Part shown: positions 18,445 through 27,282 of the stretch, in pieces
How positions within the stretch are numbered: the first letter of the stretch is position 1
How the letters are laid out: each line of letters opens with the position of its first letter
Source of the DNA: Acidovorax sp. DW039
GTDB lineage: Bacteria; Pseudomonadota; Gammaproteobacteria; Burkholderiales; Burkholderiaceae_C
Direction: 5' to 3'
NCBI RefSeq assembly: GCF_037101375.1
Contig: NZ_AP029019.1
Location: forward strand, 2,108,001 to 2,172,000
DNA length: 64,000 nt
Translations under genes and position numbers: made by a program
The notes under the pieces: model-generated
Seen by the model: the letters and a program-made list of their open reading frames with translations, nothing else
What the model was told of the DNA's origin: nothing
Database searches by the model: none

Positions 18445-19629
18445 TCAGGCCAGCAACTTGCGAAGGCGCGCTACCGACTCCCGCAATTGTTCCATGGAGT
18501 TGGCCGTGGAGAAACGCACAAACCGCTCAGGCTCAAAGCTGCCGAAGTCACGGCCTGGTGTCACAGCTACGTGGGCGCGGCGCATGACTTCAAAAGCCAG
18601 GTCCCAGCTGCCTTGCACGCCCAAGCGCTGGGCTGCCTCCGTGCAATCAGCCCAGGCGTAGAAAGCGCCATCGGGCATCACCGGAACCTGCAGCCCCATG
18701 GACTGCAGTGCGGGGATGAAGAAGTCGCGCCGTGCCTTGAACTCGGCGCGGCGGCGCTCGTATTCGGCAATGCTCTCCGCCTCAAAACATGCCAGTGCCG
18801 CGAGTTGGGACACGGTGCTTGCGCAGATGAAAAGGTTCTGGGCCAGCCGCTCCACTACCGGCACCATCGCCTCGGGCACCACCATCCAGCCCAGGCGCCA
18901 GCCTGTCATGTTGAAGTACTTGCTGAAGCTGTTGATGCTGATGATGTGGTCGTCGATGGCCAGGGCCGTGTGCCCAAACTCTTCTTCGTACGACAAGCCC
19001 AGGTAGATCTCGTCAATCATCGTCACGCCGCCGTGGGCTTGCACCACGTCGTGGATGCGGCGCAGCTCACCCGGGGCGATGGAGGTGCCCGTGGGGTTGG
19101 ACGGGGAAGCCAGCAGCACCCCCCGGGTCTTGTCAGTCCACGCAGCGCGTACCTTGTCAGCGCTGAGTTGGTAGCGTTCTGCGGCCGTGGTGGGTACCAG
19201 CACGGCCCGGCCTTCTGCTGCGCTGACAAAATGGCGGTTGCAGGGATAGCTCGGGTCGGGCATCAGGATTTCGTCGCCGCGCTCTATCAGCGCGAGGCAC
19301 GCCAGGTGCAGTGCCGCAGACGCACCGGCAGTGACCACGATGCGGCGCGCGGGCACATCCACGCCAAAGCGGCTTTGGTACCAGCCGCTGATGCGCTCGC
19401 GCAGGGCGTCCAGCCCCAGCGCGTTGGTGTACTGCGTGGCTCCGTCGCGCACGGCTTTGGCTGCAGCCTCTTGCACCAGCGGCGGGGCAGTGAAGTCTGG
19501 CTCGCCAATGTTCAGGAAGATCATGGGCTCGCGGCTGCCCGCCACCTCTCGGGCCAAAGCCTGGGCAGCCTTGGCCACCTCCATCACGTAAAACGGTTCA
19601 ATGCGCTCGGCGCGGCTGGAGAACTTCAT
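18445..19629 (-). CDS. PLP-dependent class I/II aminotransferase
   Basis: This 394-residue fold-type I aminotransferase has the PLP-binding elements in order: GASAALHLACLAL, ASPSNPTGT, DEIYLGLSY and the Schiff-base Lys in NSFSKYFNMTGWRLGW. The C-terminal Arg (RFVRFSTANS) would bind the substrate carboxylate. The ATG at 19629 gives the typical MKFSSRAERIEPFYVMEV start; the longer frame above it is not family-like. It lies 20 bp downstream of its own stop from ybgC on the same strand and may share transcription. Aspartate, alanine or aromatic amino acids are all possible substrates. Confidence 0.88.
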   Translation of the reverse strand: MKFSSRAERIEPFYVMEVAKAAQALAREVAGSREPMIFLNIGEPDFTAPPLVQEAAAKAVRDGATQYTNALGLDALRERISGWYQSRFGVDVPARRIVVTAGASAALHLACLALIERGDEILMPDPSYPCNRHFVSAAEGRAVLVPTTAAERYQLSADKVRAAWTDKTRGVLLASPSNPTGTSIAPGELRRIHDVVQAHGGVTMIDEIYLGLSYEEEFGHTALAIDDHIISINSFSKYFNMTGWRLGWMVVPEAMVPVVERLAQNLFICASTVSQLAALACFEAESIAEYERRRAEFKARRDFFIPALQSMGLQVPVMPDGAFYAWADCTEAAQRLGVQGSWDLAFEVMRRAHVAVTPGRDFGSFEPERFVRFSTANSMEQLRESVARLRKLLA

Positions 19630-19803
19630 GCTGGGGAATCCTGTAGCCGCATCGCGGCGGGGGAGTGGACCGAGAGGGAGAGCAAGTCCATGCAGAGCTA
19701 CTGCGAGCAGGCGGGACCTGAGCGCTTGTGCCTTCCACCGCATGGGTGGTCGGCTTCCTCTGGTGAGCAATCAAGTGGCCCGTGGGGCCTGGTTGTCAGT
19801 CAG

Positions 19804-20370
19804 TCAGGCTTCGTTGCCGGATGCAGGGCCTGTATCTGCCTGAGGCTTGCCACCGGCCTTGTCTGCCGCCACCTCCGCGGCGCGCAGTCGGGGTGCCAGG
19901 CCATTGAGCACGGCGTTCACGTACTTGTGACCATCGGTGCCACCAAACTCCTTGGCAAGCTCGATGCACTCGTTGAGGACCACACGCCATGGCACATCCA
20001 TGCAGTGCATGAACTCATACACACCGATCCACATGCACGCGCGCTCAATGGGCGAGATCTCGCCCAGCTTGCGGTCCAGCAAGGGGGTGATCAGCGCGTC
20101 CAGATCTTCTGCGGTGTTGATGCACCCATGCAGCACCGCGTCGTAGTGCGCAGAGTCGGCCTTGTGAAAGCCCGCCAGATCACGGGTGAATGCATCAATC
20201 GCCGCCGCATCGTTGCGGCCAACGATGTGCTGGTACAGCGCCTGCAGCGCAAACTCGCGCGCGCGGCTGCGGTTGGACTTGGAGGCCGCCTTGCGGGTGC
20301 CGTTGGCTTTGAGGCCCGTGCGGGGCTGGCGAGGAGGGCGGGTTTTGGACGGAGGTGTGGTTTCGGTCAT
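19804..20370 (-). CDS. nusB: transcription antitermination factor NusB
   Basis: NusB binds boxA RNA with NusE in rRNA antitermination. The 188-residue product has an Arg/Lys/Pro-rich N-terminal extension of about 35 residues, the [14 protein letters not shown] start of the fold, the [11 protein letters not shown] helix and the [27 protein letters not shown] signature region (in pieces). A C-terminal tail makes it longer than E. coli NusB. Its ATG overlaps the ribH stop by 4 bp. Confidence 0.95.
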   Translation of the reverse strand: MTETTPPSKTRPPRQPRTGLKANGTRKAASKSNRSRAREFALQALYQHIVGRNDAAAIDAFTRDLAGFHKADSAHYDAVLHGCINTAEDLDALITPLLDRKLGEISPIERACMWIGVYEFMHCMDVPWRVVLNECIELAKEFGGTDGHKYVNAVLNGLAPRLRAAEVAADKAGGKPQADTGPASGNEA

Positions 20371-20831
20371 GACAGGTCGTCCAGCAGGTTGGCCATCTCC
20401 ACCGCTACGCGGGCTGCATCGGTGCCTTTTTCGGTCTGGCGGGCGATGGCCTGTTCCATGTTTTCGGTGGTGATGATCGCGTTGGCGATAGGGATCTGAT
20501 AGTCCAGCGAAAGGCGGGTCACGCCCGCGCCGGATTCGTTGGCCACCAGTTCGAAGTGGTAGGTTTCGCCGCGGATGATGCAGCCCAGGGCAATCAAGGC
20601 ATCGAAGTTATCGCTCTCAGCCATGGCTTGCAGCGCCACGGGCACTTCCAGCGCACCGGGGACCTGCACATGGGTGATGTTCTTTTCCTGCACACCCAGG
20701 GCCTTCAGCTCTGCCAGGCAGGCTGCTGCCAGCGTGTTGGTGATGCTCTCGTTGAAGCGGGCCTGCACGATGCCGATGTGCAGCTTCTTGCCGTCCAGCC
20801 TGTCCGCGGTTCCTTTTTCTGCGCCAAACAT
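20367..20831 (-). CDS. ribH: lumazine synthase (riboflavin synthase beta chain)
   Basis: This 154-residue enzyme condenses the ribose-derived butanone phosphate with aminoribitylaminouracil to form lumazine. [26 protein letters not shown] and [18 protein letters not shown] are the family landmarks, the last carrying the catalytic His. The ATG at 20831 begins 2 bp after the ribBX stop. Upstream frame is not protein-like. Confidence 0.96.
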   Translation of the reverse strand: MFGAEKGTADRLDGKKLHIGIVQARFNESITNTLAAACLAELKALGVQEKNITHVQVPGALEVPVALQAMAESDNFDALIALGCIIRGETYHFELVANESGAGVTRLSLDYQIPIANAIITTENMEQAIARQTEKGTDAARVAVEMANLLDDLS

Positions 20832-20833
20832 GT

Positions 20834-21955
20834 TTATTCCTTGGGGATGAAGCCTGTGATTTCGAGACCGTAGCCAGTCATGCTGGGCATGCGGCGGGGC
20901 TGGCCCATGAGGGCCATTTTCTGTACGCCGCAATCGCGCAGGATCTGTGCGCCCACGCCGTAAGTGCGCAGGTCCATGCGGCCGCGCTCGGGGGCCTGTG
21001 ATGCGCGTGCTGTGCCTTCAAACTGGGCCAGCAGTTGCGCTGCGTTTTCGCCGCAGTTGAGCAGCACGGCCACACCCTTGCCTTGCTTGGCCAGGTACTG
21101 CAGGCTGGTGTCCAGCCCCCATGAGTGCATGGAGCGGTTGACCTCCAGGGCATCAAACACCGACAGGGGCTCGTGCACCCGCACGGGCACGACGTCGTCA
21201 GCGGCCCACTCGCCCATCACCAGGGCCAGATGCACGGCCTGGCTGGGCTTGTCGCGGAAAGCGTGGGCGGTGAAGGTGCCGTAGGCCGTGGTCAGCGGGC
21301 GGCTGCCCACTTTCTCTACCAGCGATTCGTTGCGGCTGCGGTACTCGATCAGGTCGGCAATGGTGCCGATCTTCAGACCATGCTCTGCAGCAAACAGTTG
21401 CAGATCGGGCAGGCGGGCCATGGTGCCGTCGTCCTTCATGATCTCGCAGATGACCGAGGCTGGGCTGCAGCCCGCCATGGCGGCCAGATCGCAACCGGCT
21501 TCGGTGTGCCCTGCGCGCATCAACACCCCGCCATCCACCGCTTGGAGCGGGAAGATGTGGCCGGGCTGGACCAGGTCTGTGGGTTTGCTGTGGCGGTCCA
21601 CCGCTACTTGCACCGTGCGTGCGCGGTCTGCGGCAGAGATGCCTGTGGTCACGCCTTCAGCCGCTTCAATGGAGACCGTAAACGCGGTGCTGTACACCGT
21701 GCCGTTGCGTGCCGCCATGGGTGGGAGCTTCAGGAACTCGCAGCGCTCGCGGGTCAGGGTCAGGCAGATGAGGCCACGGCCAAAGCGGGCCATGAAGTTG
21801 ATGGCTTCGGGGGTGACGTGGTCGGCGGCGAGGACAAGATCGCCTTCGTTTTCACGGTCTTCTTCGTCCACCAGGATGACGATGCGCCCGGCGCGCATGT
21901 CGGCCACGATGTCTTCCACCGGCGAGATGGGCACAGGGGTCAGGGGGGTGTTCAT
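20834..21955 (-). CDS. ribBX: RibBX: DHBP synthase with degenerate GTP cyclohydrolase II domain
   Basis: This 373-residue fusion has an N-terminal 3,4-dihydroxy-2-butanone 4-phosphate synthase domain (about 1-205: [34 protein letters not shown]), which looks fully active. The C-terminal RibA-like domain (about 215-373) lacks the zinc-binding Cys triad that normally follows the RVHSEC motif: here the text is [24 protein letters not shown] cyclohydrolase II activity is therefore unlikely. Such RibBX proteins are known in Proteobacteria, where another ribA supplies the activity. It heads the ribBX-ribH-nusB operon. No FMN riboswitch is seen upstream. Confidence 0.92.
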   Translation of the reverse strand: MNTPLTPVPISPVEDIVADMRAGRIVILVDEEDRENEGDLVLAADHVTPEAINFMARFGRGLICLTLTRERCEFLKLPPMAARNGTVYSTAFTVSIEAAEGVTTGISAADRARTVQVAVDRHSKPTDLVQPGHIFPLQAVDGGVLMRAGHTEAGCDLAAMAGCSPASVICEIMKDDGTMARLPDLQLFAAEHGLKIGTIADLIEYRSRNESLVEKVGSRPLTTAYGTFTAHAFRDKPSQAVHLALVMGEWAADDVVPVRVHEPLSVFDALEVNRSMHSWGLDTSLQYLAKQGKGVAVLLNCGENAAQLLAQFEGTARASQAPERGRMDLRTYGVGAQILRDCGVQKMALMGQPRRMPSMTGYGLEITGFIPKE

Positions 21956-22278
21956 GGGAGAGGGCTTTCGTTAGGGCCACAGCAGGGTTGTGCAGCGCTG
22001 AACCACACGCCCTCATGGGCCCGCGGCCACCTGGAACCGCTGGCCACCCAAAGAACATGCTGTGCGGCGCTGCCGCAGCGCAAGAGTCCTGGCGTTCGGG
22101 CTCTCGCAAAGCTGCGTATTTTAGTTCAGCCCAGAGGCAAGTCGGCATGTGCTGGATCAATGCCTCAATGCCCGCAGTCCATGTGACCGGTGATGCAAGA
22201 CTTCGCCTGTGCGCTCTGCATCGGGTTCGTGCTTCCACGGTCTGCAACACCCATGGCAGCGGGGCTTGAATGGCCCGT
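21956..22278. other. intergenic region upstream of ribBX
   Basis: These 323 bp separate ribBX from the ferredoxin gene, both on the minus strand. A TAAAAT -10-like sequence on the minus strand lies at 22118-22123, but no convincing -35 box is seen. I find no RFN element, terminator or repeat. Confidence 0.4.
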
Positions 22279-22569
22279 TCAGATAGCACTGCCCTGCAGA
22301 ACCACGTCCGACTCGGGGTAAGCCACGCAGGGCAGAACACAGCCTTCGGCCTTTTCCTCGGCGCTCAGGCCGGGCCATTCGACCTCATAGCGCACCCGGC
22401 CTTCCACCAGTTGGCCGATGCAGGTGCGGCAGGTGCCATTGCGGCACGAGCTGGGCCAGTCGATGCCCCCTTGCTCCATGGAGACCAGCAGGGGTTGCTC
22501 GGGCCATGCGTCGCACTGGGTGCCGTCCGGCTCGATGCGGGCTGTGAAAAAGGGAATCTGTTGTGTCAT
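22279..22569 (-). CDS. plant-type [2Fe-2S] ferredoxin
   Basis: This 96-residue protein has the beta-grasp ferredoxin pattern. The cluster ligands are CRNGTCRTC (C-x4-C-x2-C) and the more distal Cys in GCVLPCVAYP. It is a small soluble electron carrier; the oxidoreductase partner is not adjacent. The ATG at 22569 gives the normal MTQQIPFFTARIE start; the earlier open frame overlaps the methyltransferase gene and is not used. Confidence 0.9.
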   Translation of the reverse strand: MTQQIPFFTARIEPDGTQCDAWPEQPLLVSMEQGGIDWPSSCRNGTCRTCIGQLVEGRVRYEVEWPGLSAEEKAEGCVLPCVAYPESDVVLQGSAI

Positions 22570-22616
22570 GGCGAGGTGCAGGAAAGGTATTGAAGTGCTG
22601 AGGGGACGTGCCGAGT

Positions 22617-23243
22617 TCAGCGCCGTCGCTTCCACACCAGCAACAGATTGTTGGCAGGCATGGCGTGCCGCTGCGCAAGCTGCAGCCCTGCGGCGTGGGC
22701 TTCCTGGGCCACGTCTTCCAGTGCGCGTATGCCCCACTGGCTGTCTTGGGCGCGCAGGCTGGCGTCAAAGGCCAGGTTTCCGGGGGCCGTGTGCACGTCT
22801 TTTTCCAGATAAGGGCCATAGGTCACCAGCAGTCCATCGGGCGTGAGGTGGCGCGCCGCGCCTTGCATCAGCGCGGTGCAGCATTCCCAGGGCGCAATGT
22901 GGATCATGTTGGCGCAGTAGATCAGGTCAAACGGCGCGGTGAACGGTGGCCCCTCACTGGGCCACTGCGGCTGTGTCACGTCCAGCCGCAAGGGCGGCTG
23001 CACCTGCACTGCGCCAGTCTGCTTGCACCAGCCTTGGATGGAGGCGAACAGGGCATCGGTCAGGTCGGTGGGTTGCCAGCGCCAGCCGGGCAGTGCGGCG
23101 CTGAAATGCGCGGCGTGCTGGCCCGTTCCACTGGCAATTTCCAGGGCATTACCGGTGGTGCCCAGCACGGTTTGCAGCACGCTCAGGATAGGCCCTTGGT
23201 TGCGCTCGGCGGCTGGGCTGTGGGCCAGGGGAGAGGTGGACAT
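22617..23243 (-). CDS. DUF938 SAM-dependent methyltransferase
   Basis: The 208-residue product is a DUF938-type class I methyltransferase. It begins with AAERNQGPILSVL and has motif I ALEIASGTGQHAAHF, then DLIYCANMIHIAPWE and LVTYGPYLEKD, all typical of the family. It follows no clear operon partner apart from the ferredoxin gene 47 bp downstream on the same strand. The substrate of the family is not established. Confidence 0.9.
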   Translation of the reverse strand: MSTSPLAHSPAAERNQGPILSVLQTVLGTTGNALEIASGTGQHAAHFSAALPGWRWQPTDLTDALFASIQGWCKQTGAVQVQPPLRLDVTQPQWPSEGPPFTAPFDLIYCANMIHIAPWECCTALMQGAARHLTPDGLLVTYGPYLEKDVHTAPGNLAFDASLRAQDSQWGIRALEDVAQEAHAAGLQLAQRHAMPANNLLLVWKRRR

Positions 23244-23351
23244 AAAAAATGGGGCTGGCGCTTGTCAGTAGAGCGCAGGATGCTATCAAAAGTGAAGTGA
23301 TAACGATATCGCCAGGGTTATGCCTGGCTGGGCATGTGGAAAACTTGGTTT

Positions 23352-23464
23352 GCTTAAAAAATATGCAATGCAGGCGACTGCCTTGTAAATCAATCACTTA
23401 CGACAGCCATACAGCACTTATCCGAGGTTATCCACAAAATTGTCCCGCCAAGTTTGGGATAACC
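23352..23464 (+). repeat. DnaA-box-bearing 113-bp repeat, unit 1
   Basis: This is the first of three ungapped direct repeats in a 634-bp gene-free stretch (23244-23877). It carries GCTTAAA at +0, AAATCAA at +35, ACTTATCC at +64, a perfect DnaA box TTATCCACA at 23428-23436 (+76), TTGTCC at +88 and the inverted GGGATAA at +104. Confidence 0.85.
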
Positions 23465-23501
23465 AAGCGTCTGCGGCTGAGTTTTTGCCGGGAGATGTTT
23501 T

Positions 23502-23614
23502 GCCTAAATTTTGAGCGTTTCGTAGAAGATTGAATGAAATCAATGGGTTAGGTGCTCTGTACAGGACTTGTCCAAACTTATTCACAGCTTTGTCCAGCGC
23601 AGACTGGGACAAGT
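23502..23614 (+). repeat. DnaA-box-bearing 113-bp repeat, unit 2
   Basis: The same blocks recur at identical offsets: GCCTAAA (+0), AAATCAA (+35), ACTTGTCC (+64), TTATTCACA at 23578-23586 (+76), TTGTCC (+88) and GGGACAA (+104). The rest of the unit has diverged. Confidence 0.85.
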
Positions 23615-23636
23615 GGATATTTCTCATTCATGGGTT

Positions 23637-23749
23637 GCTTAAAAAATAGGCATCAGAAACGGTATGTAATGAAATCAAGCACTTAGCGTTCCCATACAAG
23701 ACTTCTCCACACTTATCCACATGGTTGTTCAGCCTCATCAGGGATAACC
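23637..23749 (+). repeat. DnaA-box-bearing 113-bp repeat, unit 3
   Basis: The blocks are GCTTAAA (+0), AAATCAA (+35), ACTTCTCC (+64), TTATCCACA at 23713-23721 (+76), TTGTTC (+88) and GGGATAA (+104). It ends 128 bp before the SDR gene start. Confidence 0.85.
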
Positions 23750-23877
23750 CGCACGCCTGTCCCCTGTGCAACGGGTGCCGATCAGCGATTGCCGTACAGT
23801 GCACCGCGCAGCCGTCCTGACCTGTTCATGGCATGGCAATTCCCTCAACCTATTTTTGCGACGCAGGAGACTCATCC

Positions 23878-24786
23878 ATGGTGGATATCGAATTCAAGGG
23901 CCGTGTAGCTATCGTGACGGGGGCGGGTGGCGGCCTGGGGCGTCAGCATGCGCTGGCCCTGGCCGCGCGGGGTGCCAAGGTGCTCGTCAATGATCTGGGC
24001 GGGGCCGTGGATGGCAGCGGGGGCACGGCAGGCGCAGCGCAGAAGGTGGTGGATGAAATCCGCGCCGCAGGCGGTGAGGCATTGGCCAACGCTGCGTCGG
24101 TGACCGACCCGGCTGCGGTTGAGGCCATGGTGCAACAGGCTATGGATGCATGGGGCCGGGTGGACATCCTGGTCAACAACGCGGGCATCCTGCGCGACAA
24201 GACCTTTGCCAAGATGAGCATGGATGACTTCCGCCTGGTGGTGGATGTGCACCTGCTGGGCGCGGCCTACTGCTGCAAGGCGGTGTGGCCGCACATGGTG
24301 GCCCAGCAGTACGGGCGCATCGTGATGACCACATCATCCACAGGCCTCTATGGCAATTTTGGACAAAGCAACTACGGCGCAGCCAAGCTGGCCCAGGTGG
24401 GCCTGATGCAGACGCTGGCGCTGGAAGGGGCCAAGCACAACATCCACGTCAATGCCTTGGCCCCCACCGCAGCCACACGCATGACCGAAGGGCTGATGCC
24501 CCAGGAGGTGCTGGACGCCCTCAAGCCCGAAGCCGTGGTACCCGCCATGCTGGTGCTGGCGCACGAATCCGCCCCCACACGCACCATTCTGTGTGCCGGT
24601 GCGGGCTCGTTTGAAGCGGCCCACATCACGCTCACGCAAGGCATTCACCTCGGCATGGGCGACACCGTACCCGAGCAACTGGCGGCCCGCCTGGCCGAGG
24701 TGACCGATCGCACGGGCGAGCAGGTGCCGCAAAGCGGTGCTGCACAAGGCACCAGTGAGGTTGCCAAGGCAATGGCACGCCGCTGA
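23878..24786 (+). CDS. short-chain dehydrogenase of the hydroxyacyl-CoA dehydrogenase (MFE-2) type
   Basis: This 302-residue classical SDR has TGAGGGLGRQHALALAARG for NAD(P) binding, NNAGILRDKTF, the catalytic Ser in TTSSTGLYGNFGQ and the YGAAK Tyr/Lys pair. The NDLGGAVDGSGGTAGAA insert is typical of the dehydrogenase domain of multifunctional enzyme type 2, which suggests a role in (3R)-hydroxyacyl-CoA oxidation. The ATG at 23878 has an AGGAGA site 7 bp upstream; the longer frame from 23833 has none. It stands alone, after the repeat array and before gshA. Confidence 0.9.
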   Translation: MVDIEFKGRVAIVTGAGGGLGRQHALALAARGAKVLVNDLGGAVDGSGGTAGAAQKVVDEIRAAGGEALANAASVTDPAAVEAMVQQAMDAWGRVDILVNNAGILRDKTFAKMSMDDFRLVVDVHLLGAAYCCKAVWPHMVAQQYGRIVMTTSSTGLYGNFGQSNYGAAKLAQVGLMQTLALEGAKHNIHVNALAPTAATRMTEGLMPQEVLDALKPEAVVPAMLVLAHESAPTRTILCAGAGSFEAAHITLTQGIHLGMGDTVPEQLAARLAEVTDRTGEQVPQSGAAQGTSEVAKAMARR

Positions 24787-24960
24787 GAGGATGGATAGAC
24801 GATAAGAGAGCAGGAGAGGGCGCGTAACCACAGCTTGCCGCTGTGTGTGCACCGCAGTTTTTTCAGCCGTTTGACAGCAAGGACTTGCGCCGGGTTTGGG
24901 CGCAGGAGCGCTTGCCGTGCTAAGTTCCGGGCCAACGAGAAGACCGACCGGTATAACGAT

Positions 24961-26484
24961 ATGAGCAAACTGCAGGACAGACTGAACGCCCTCCCTACCG
25001 ATTCCCTGCGCGGCATTCGCCGCGGGGTGGAAAAAGAGGGCCTGCGCGTGCAGCCCACCGGGGGGCTGGCGCTCACCCCCCATCCCAAGGCCCTGGGCTC
25101 CGCGCTCACGCACCCCCTCATCACCACTGACTACAGCGAATCGCAACTGGAGTTGATCACCGGGGCGCATCTGGGCGTGCAGCAGTGCCTGGATGAACTG
25201 ACCGAAGTACACCAGTTTGTGCAGCGCACGCTGCGGGACAGCGGCGGCGAGCTGCTGTGGGCATCCAGCATGCCTTGCGGGCTGCCCACCGATGAGACGA
25301 TTCCGCTGGCGCGCTATGGCGGCTCCAACGTGGGGCGGGCCAAGAGCGTGTACCGCATGGGCCTGGGCCACCGTTATGGCCGCCGCATGCAGACCATCTC
25401 GGGCATTCACTACAACTGGTCGCTGCCCGGTGTGAGCAGCGAGCAGTATTTCTCGCTGATCCGCAACTTCCGCCGCCACGCCTTTGTCCTGCTGTACCTG
25501 TTTGGTGCATCGCCCGCGCTGTGCCCGTGCTTTGTGCAGGGGCGCGACCACCGCCTGCAGCAGCTGGGTGAAAACGCGCTGTATTTGCCGCATGCCACGT
25601 CGCTGCGCATGGGGCGGCTGGGTTACCAAAGCGATGCGCAGGCGACCCTGGCGGTCAGCTACAACGGTCTGCAGGGCTATGCCAATTCGTTGCACGAGGC
25701 GCTGACCAAGCCCTATCCGGCCTACGAACAGGTGGGTGTGCGCAACCCGGGTGGCGACTACAACCAGCTGGGCACCAGCCTGCTGCAGATCGAAAACGAG
25801 TTCTACGGCACCATCCGTCCCAAGCGCACCGTGCGCACGGGCGAACGCCCTTTGCATGCGCTGCGCGAGCGCGGGGTGGAGTATGTTGAAGTGCGCCTGA
25901 TGGACCTGGACCCGTTCGTGCCCGTAGGCATCACGGCCCCCACCATGCGCCTGCTGGACGTGTTTCTGCTGCACTGTCTGCTGTCCGACAGCCCGCCAGA
26001 CACTCCGGACGAGATTGCAGAACTCAAACACAACCAGCACCTGACAGCCGAGCGTGGCCGCGAACCCGGCCTGCTGCTGCAGCGCCAGGGCCAGGCGGTG
26101 CCCTTGGTGCAGTGGGGTGATGAAGTGCTGGCCGCTTGCGAGCCGCTGGCTGCGTCGCTGGACGCCACCCATGGCTGTGGCGACTACAGCGCAGCCCTGC
26201 GCGAGGCCCGTAGCTTGCTGCAAACCCCGGATACCACCCCCTCGGCCCGCGTGCTGCAGGCCATGGTGCAGCAGCATGGCAGCAACTTCGAAGCCTTTGC
26301 CTTCCACCAGTCCGCCGCAGCGCGTGATGCCTTGCTGGCCCTGCCATGGACGGCGGACCAGCAGGCCCGCTATGCGGCGATGAGTGAGGAGTCCATCGCC
26401 GCCCAGAAAGCGATTGAGGCTGCAGACACCCTGCCGTTTGAAACCTGGCGTGAGCAGTACATGGCGGTGGAAGGGCTCGGGTAA
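24961..26484 (+). CDS. gshA: glutamate-cysteine ligase
   Basis: The 507-residue enzyme performs the first step of glutathione synthesis. It belongs to the gammaproteobacterial-type family, with GIRRGVEKEGLRV, ALGSALTHPLITTDYSESQLELIT and YGRRMQTISGIHYNWS matching family blocks. The ATG at 24961 is chosen as the family-like N-terminus (MSKLQDRLNALP); the frame above it is not protein-like. The ribosome-binding site is weak. It is followed by a family A repeat. Confidence 0.93.
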   Translation: MSKLQDRLNALPTDSLRGIRRGVEKEGLRVQPTGGLALTPHPKALGSALTHPLITTDYSESQLELITGAHLGVQQCLDELTEVHQFVQRTLRDSGGELLWASSMPCGLPTDETIPLARYGGSNVGRAKSVYRMGLGHRYGRRMQTISGIHYNWSLPGVSSEQYFSLIRNFRRHAFVLLYLFGASPALCPCFVQGRDHRLQQLGENALYLPHATSLRMGRLGYQSDAQATLAVSYNGLQGYANSLHEALTKPYPAYEQVGVRNPGGDYNQLGTSLLQIENEFYGTIRPKRTVRTGERPLHALRERGVEYVEVRLMDLDPFVPVGITAPTMRLLDVFLLHCLLSDSPPDTPDEIAELKHNQHLTAERGREPGLLLQRQGQAVPLVQWGDEVLAACEPLAASLDATHGCGDYSAALREARSLLQTPDTTPSARVLQAMVQQHGSNFEAFAFHQSAAARDALLALPWTADQQARYAAMSEESIAAQKAIEAADTLPFETWREQYMAVEGLG

Positions 26485-26532
26485 AGCGCAGGCCAGCAGC
26501 GCCCGTCTGCAGCCTCCAACGCTCCGCTCTTT

Positions 26533-26580
26533 GCTATTGAAAGCGTAGCTGCTTGCGCTGGTGGGGGGTGCGCTAGAGGC
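26533..26580 (-). repeat. dispersed intergenic repeat, family A copy 2
   Basis: On the minus strand it reads GCCTCTAGCGC...CAGCGCAAGCAGCTACG, with a C-rich substitution in the central loop. It lies between convergent gshA and the Oxidored-like gene. Confidence 0.7.
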
Positions 26581-26602
26581 ATTTTCTTGATGCGTGAGGT
26601 TT

Positions 26603-26893
26603 TCAAACCTCCAGCATCAACAGCGCCTCCTGCCGCCAGTACTCCGCCGCTTCCAGAAAGCATTCCCACACGCAACCATTGCAGCCCCTGCCGCAGCAGG
26701 TGGTGGGCAGCGGTGGTGGCGTTCGCAAGCTCACATCCCGTGCCTGCGCACGGTCTTGCAGCGATGCAAACATGGCCTGCGCTGTGGCGCCGTCGCTGGC
26801 CGGGGTGGTGTCCCAGGCGTGCGATGCATCTGGCGGTATGGCTAGCGGTGTCGTTGCCGTCTGCACACCCGTGGCAGGGCTGCAGGGGGTCAT
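26603..26893 (-). CDS. Oxidoreductase-like domain (Cys-rich) small protein
   Basis: The 96-residue product ends in the short Cys-rich module known as the oxidoreductase-like N-terminal domain: PPPLPTTCCGRGCNGCVWE, then a helix EAAEYWRQEALLML. The Cys pattern (CCxxxCxxC) suggests metal or cluster binding. The N-terminal 60 residues are low in pattern. Its start overlaps the stop of the small membrane protein gene by 4 bp (ATGA), which suggests coupled expression. Biochemical role unknown. Confidence 0.8.
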   Translation of the reverse strand: MTPCSPATGVQTATTPLAIPPDASHAWDTTPASDGATAQAMFASLQDRAQARDVSLRTPPPLPTTCCGRGCNGCVWECFLEAAEYWRQEALLMLEV

Positions 26894-27144
26894 TGCCTGT
26901 GGGCTCCTGCGCGAATGCGCCGCACCACGTACTGCGCCACAAAGGCTGCGCCCAGCACCAGGGCAAACCAGCCCACTGCAGTGGCCTGGGCCATCAGCTC
27001 GCGCACGCTGCCTGAGCGGGCGATGTAAGGGGCCAGCACAATCACCAGCCCGATCAGTGCACAGGTCACGCCCTTGAACAGGAGTTCCTTGTCGGCCTTG
27101 CTGGGGGCTTGGGGTGTGGGCGGGGTGGGGGTGCGAGGGGGCAT
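26890..27144 (-). CDS. small membrane protein of unknown function
   Basis: An 84-residue protein with a Pro/Thr-rich N-terminus (MPPRTPTPPTPQAP) and two membrane helices (about residues 22-42 and 55-75), ending in a basic tail. The ATG at 27144 is the first family-sized start; the frame continues upstream but overlaps the divergent GTPase promoter. It is coupled to the Cys-rich protein gene downstream. Confidence 0.7.
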   Translation of the reverse strand: MPPRTPTPPTPQAPSKADKELLFKGVTCALIGLVIVLAPYIARSGSVRELMAQATAVGWFALVLGAAFVAQYVVRRIRAGAHRQ

Positions 27145-27282
27145 GGAGAGTCTGGACAGAAAAAGAGAACGCCGGGCGCGATTATCCTTGGGCGCAAGGG
27201 CGGGCTGAGTCCTCTTGCCCGTGCAAGGAATGCCCGGCCCCGGTATTGATGAATTGAACGAACAGAAGAAAGAAGCCATCGC

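Noticed and set aside
21956..22278. FMN riboswitch upstream of ribBX
   Set aside because: None of the conserved RFN blocks (such as the GGCGGT or CCGACGGT type strings) is present on the relevant strand.
23244..23877. Chromosomal origin of replication
   Set aside because: DnaA boxes are present, but there is no dnaA/dnaN/gyrB context and skew could not be computed; reported only as a DnaA-box-type array.
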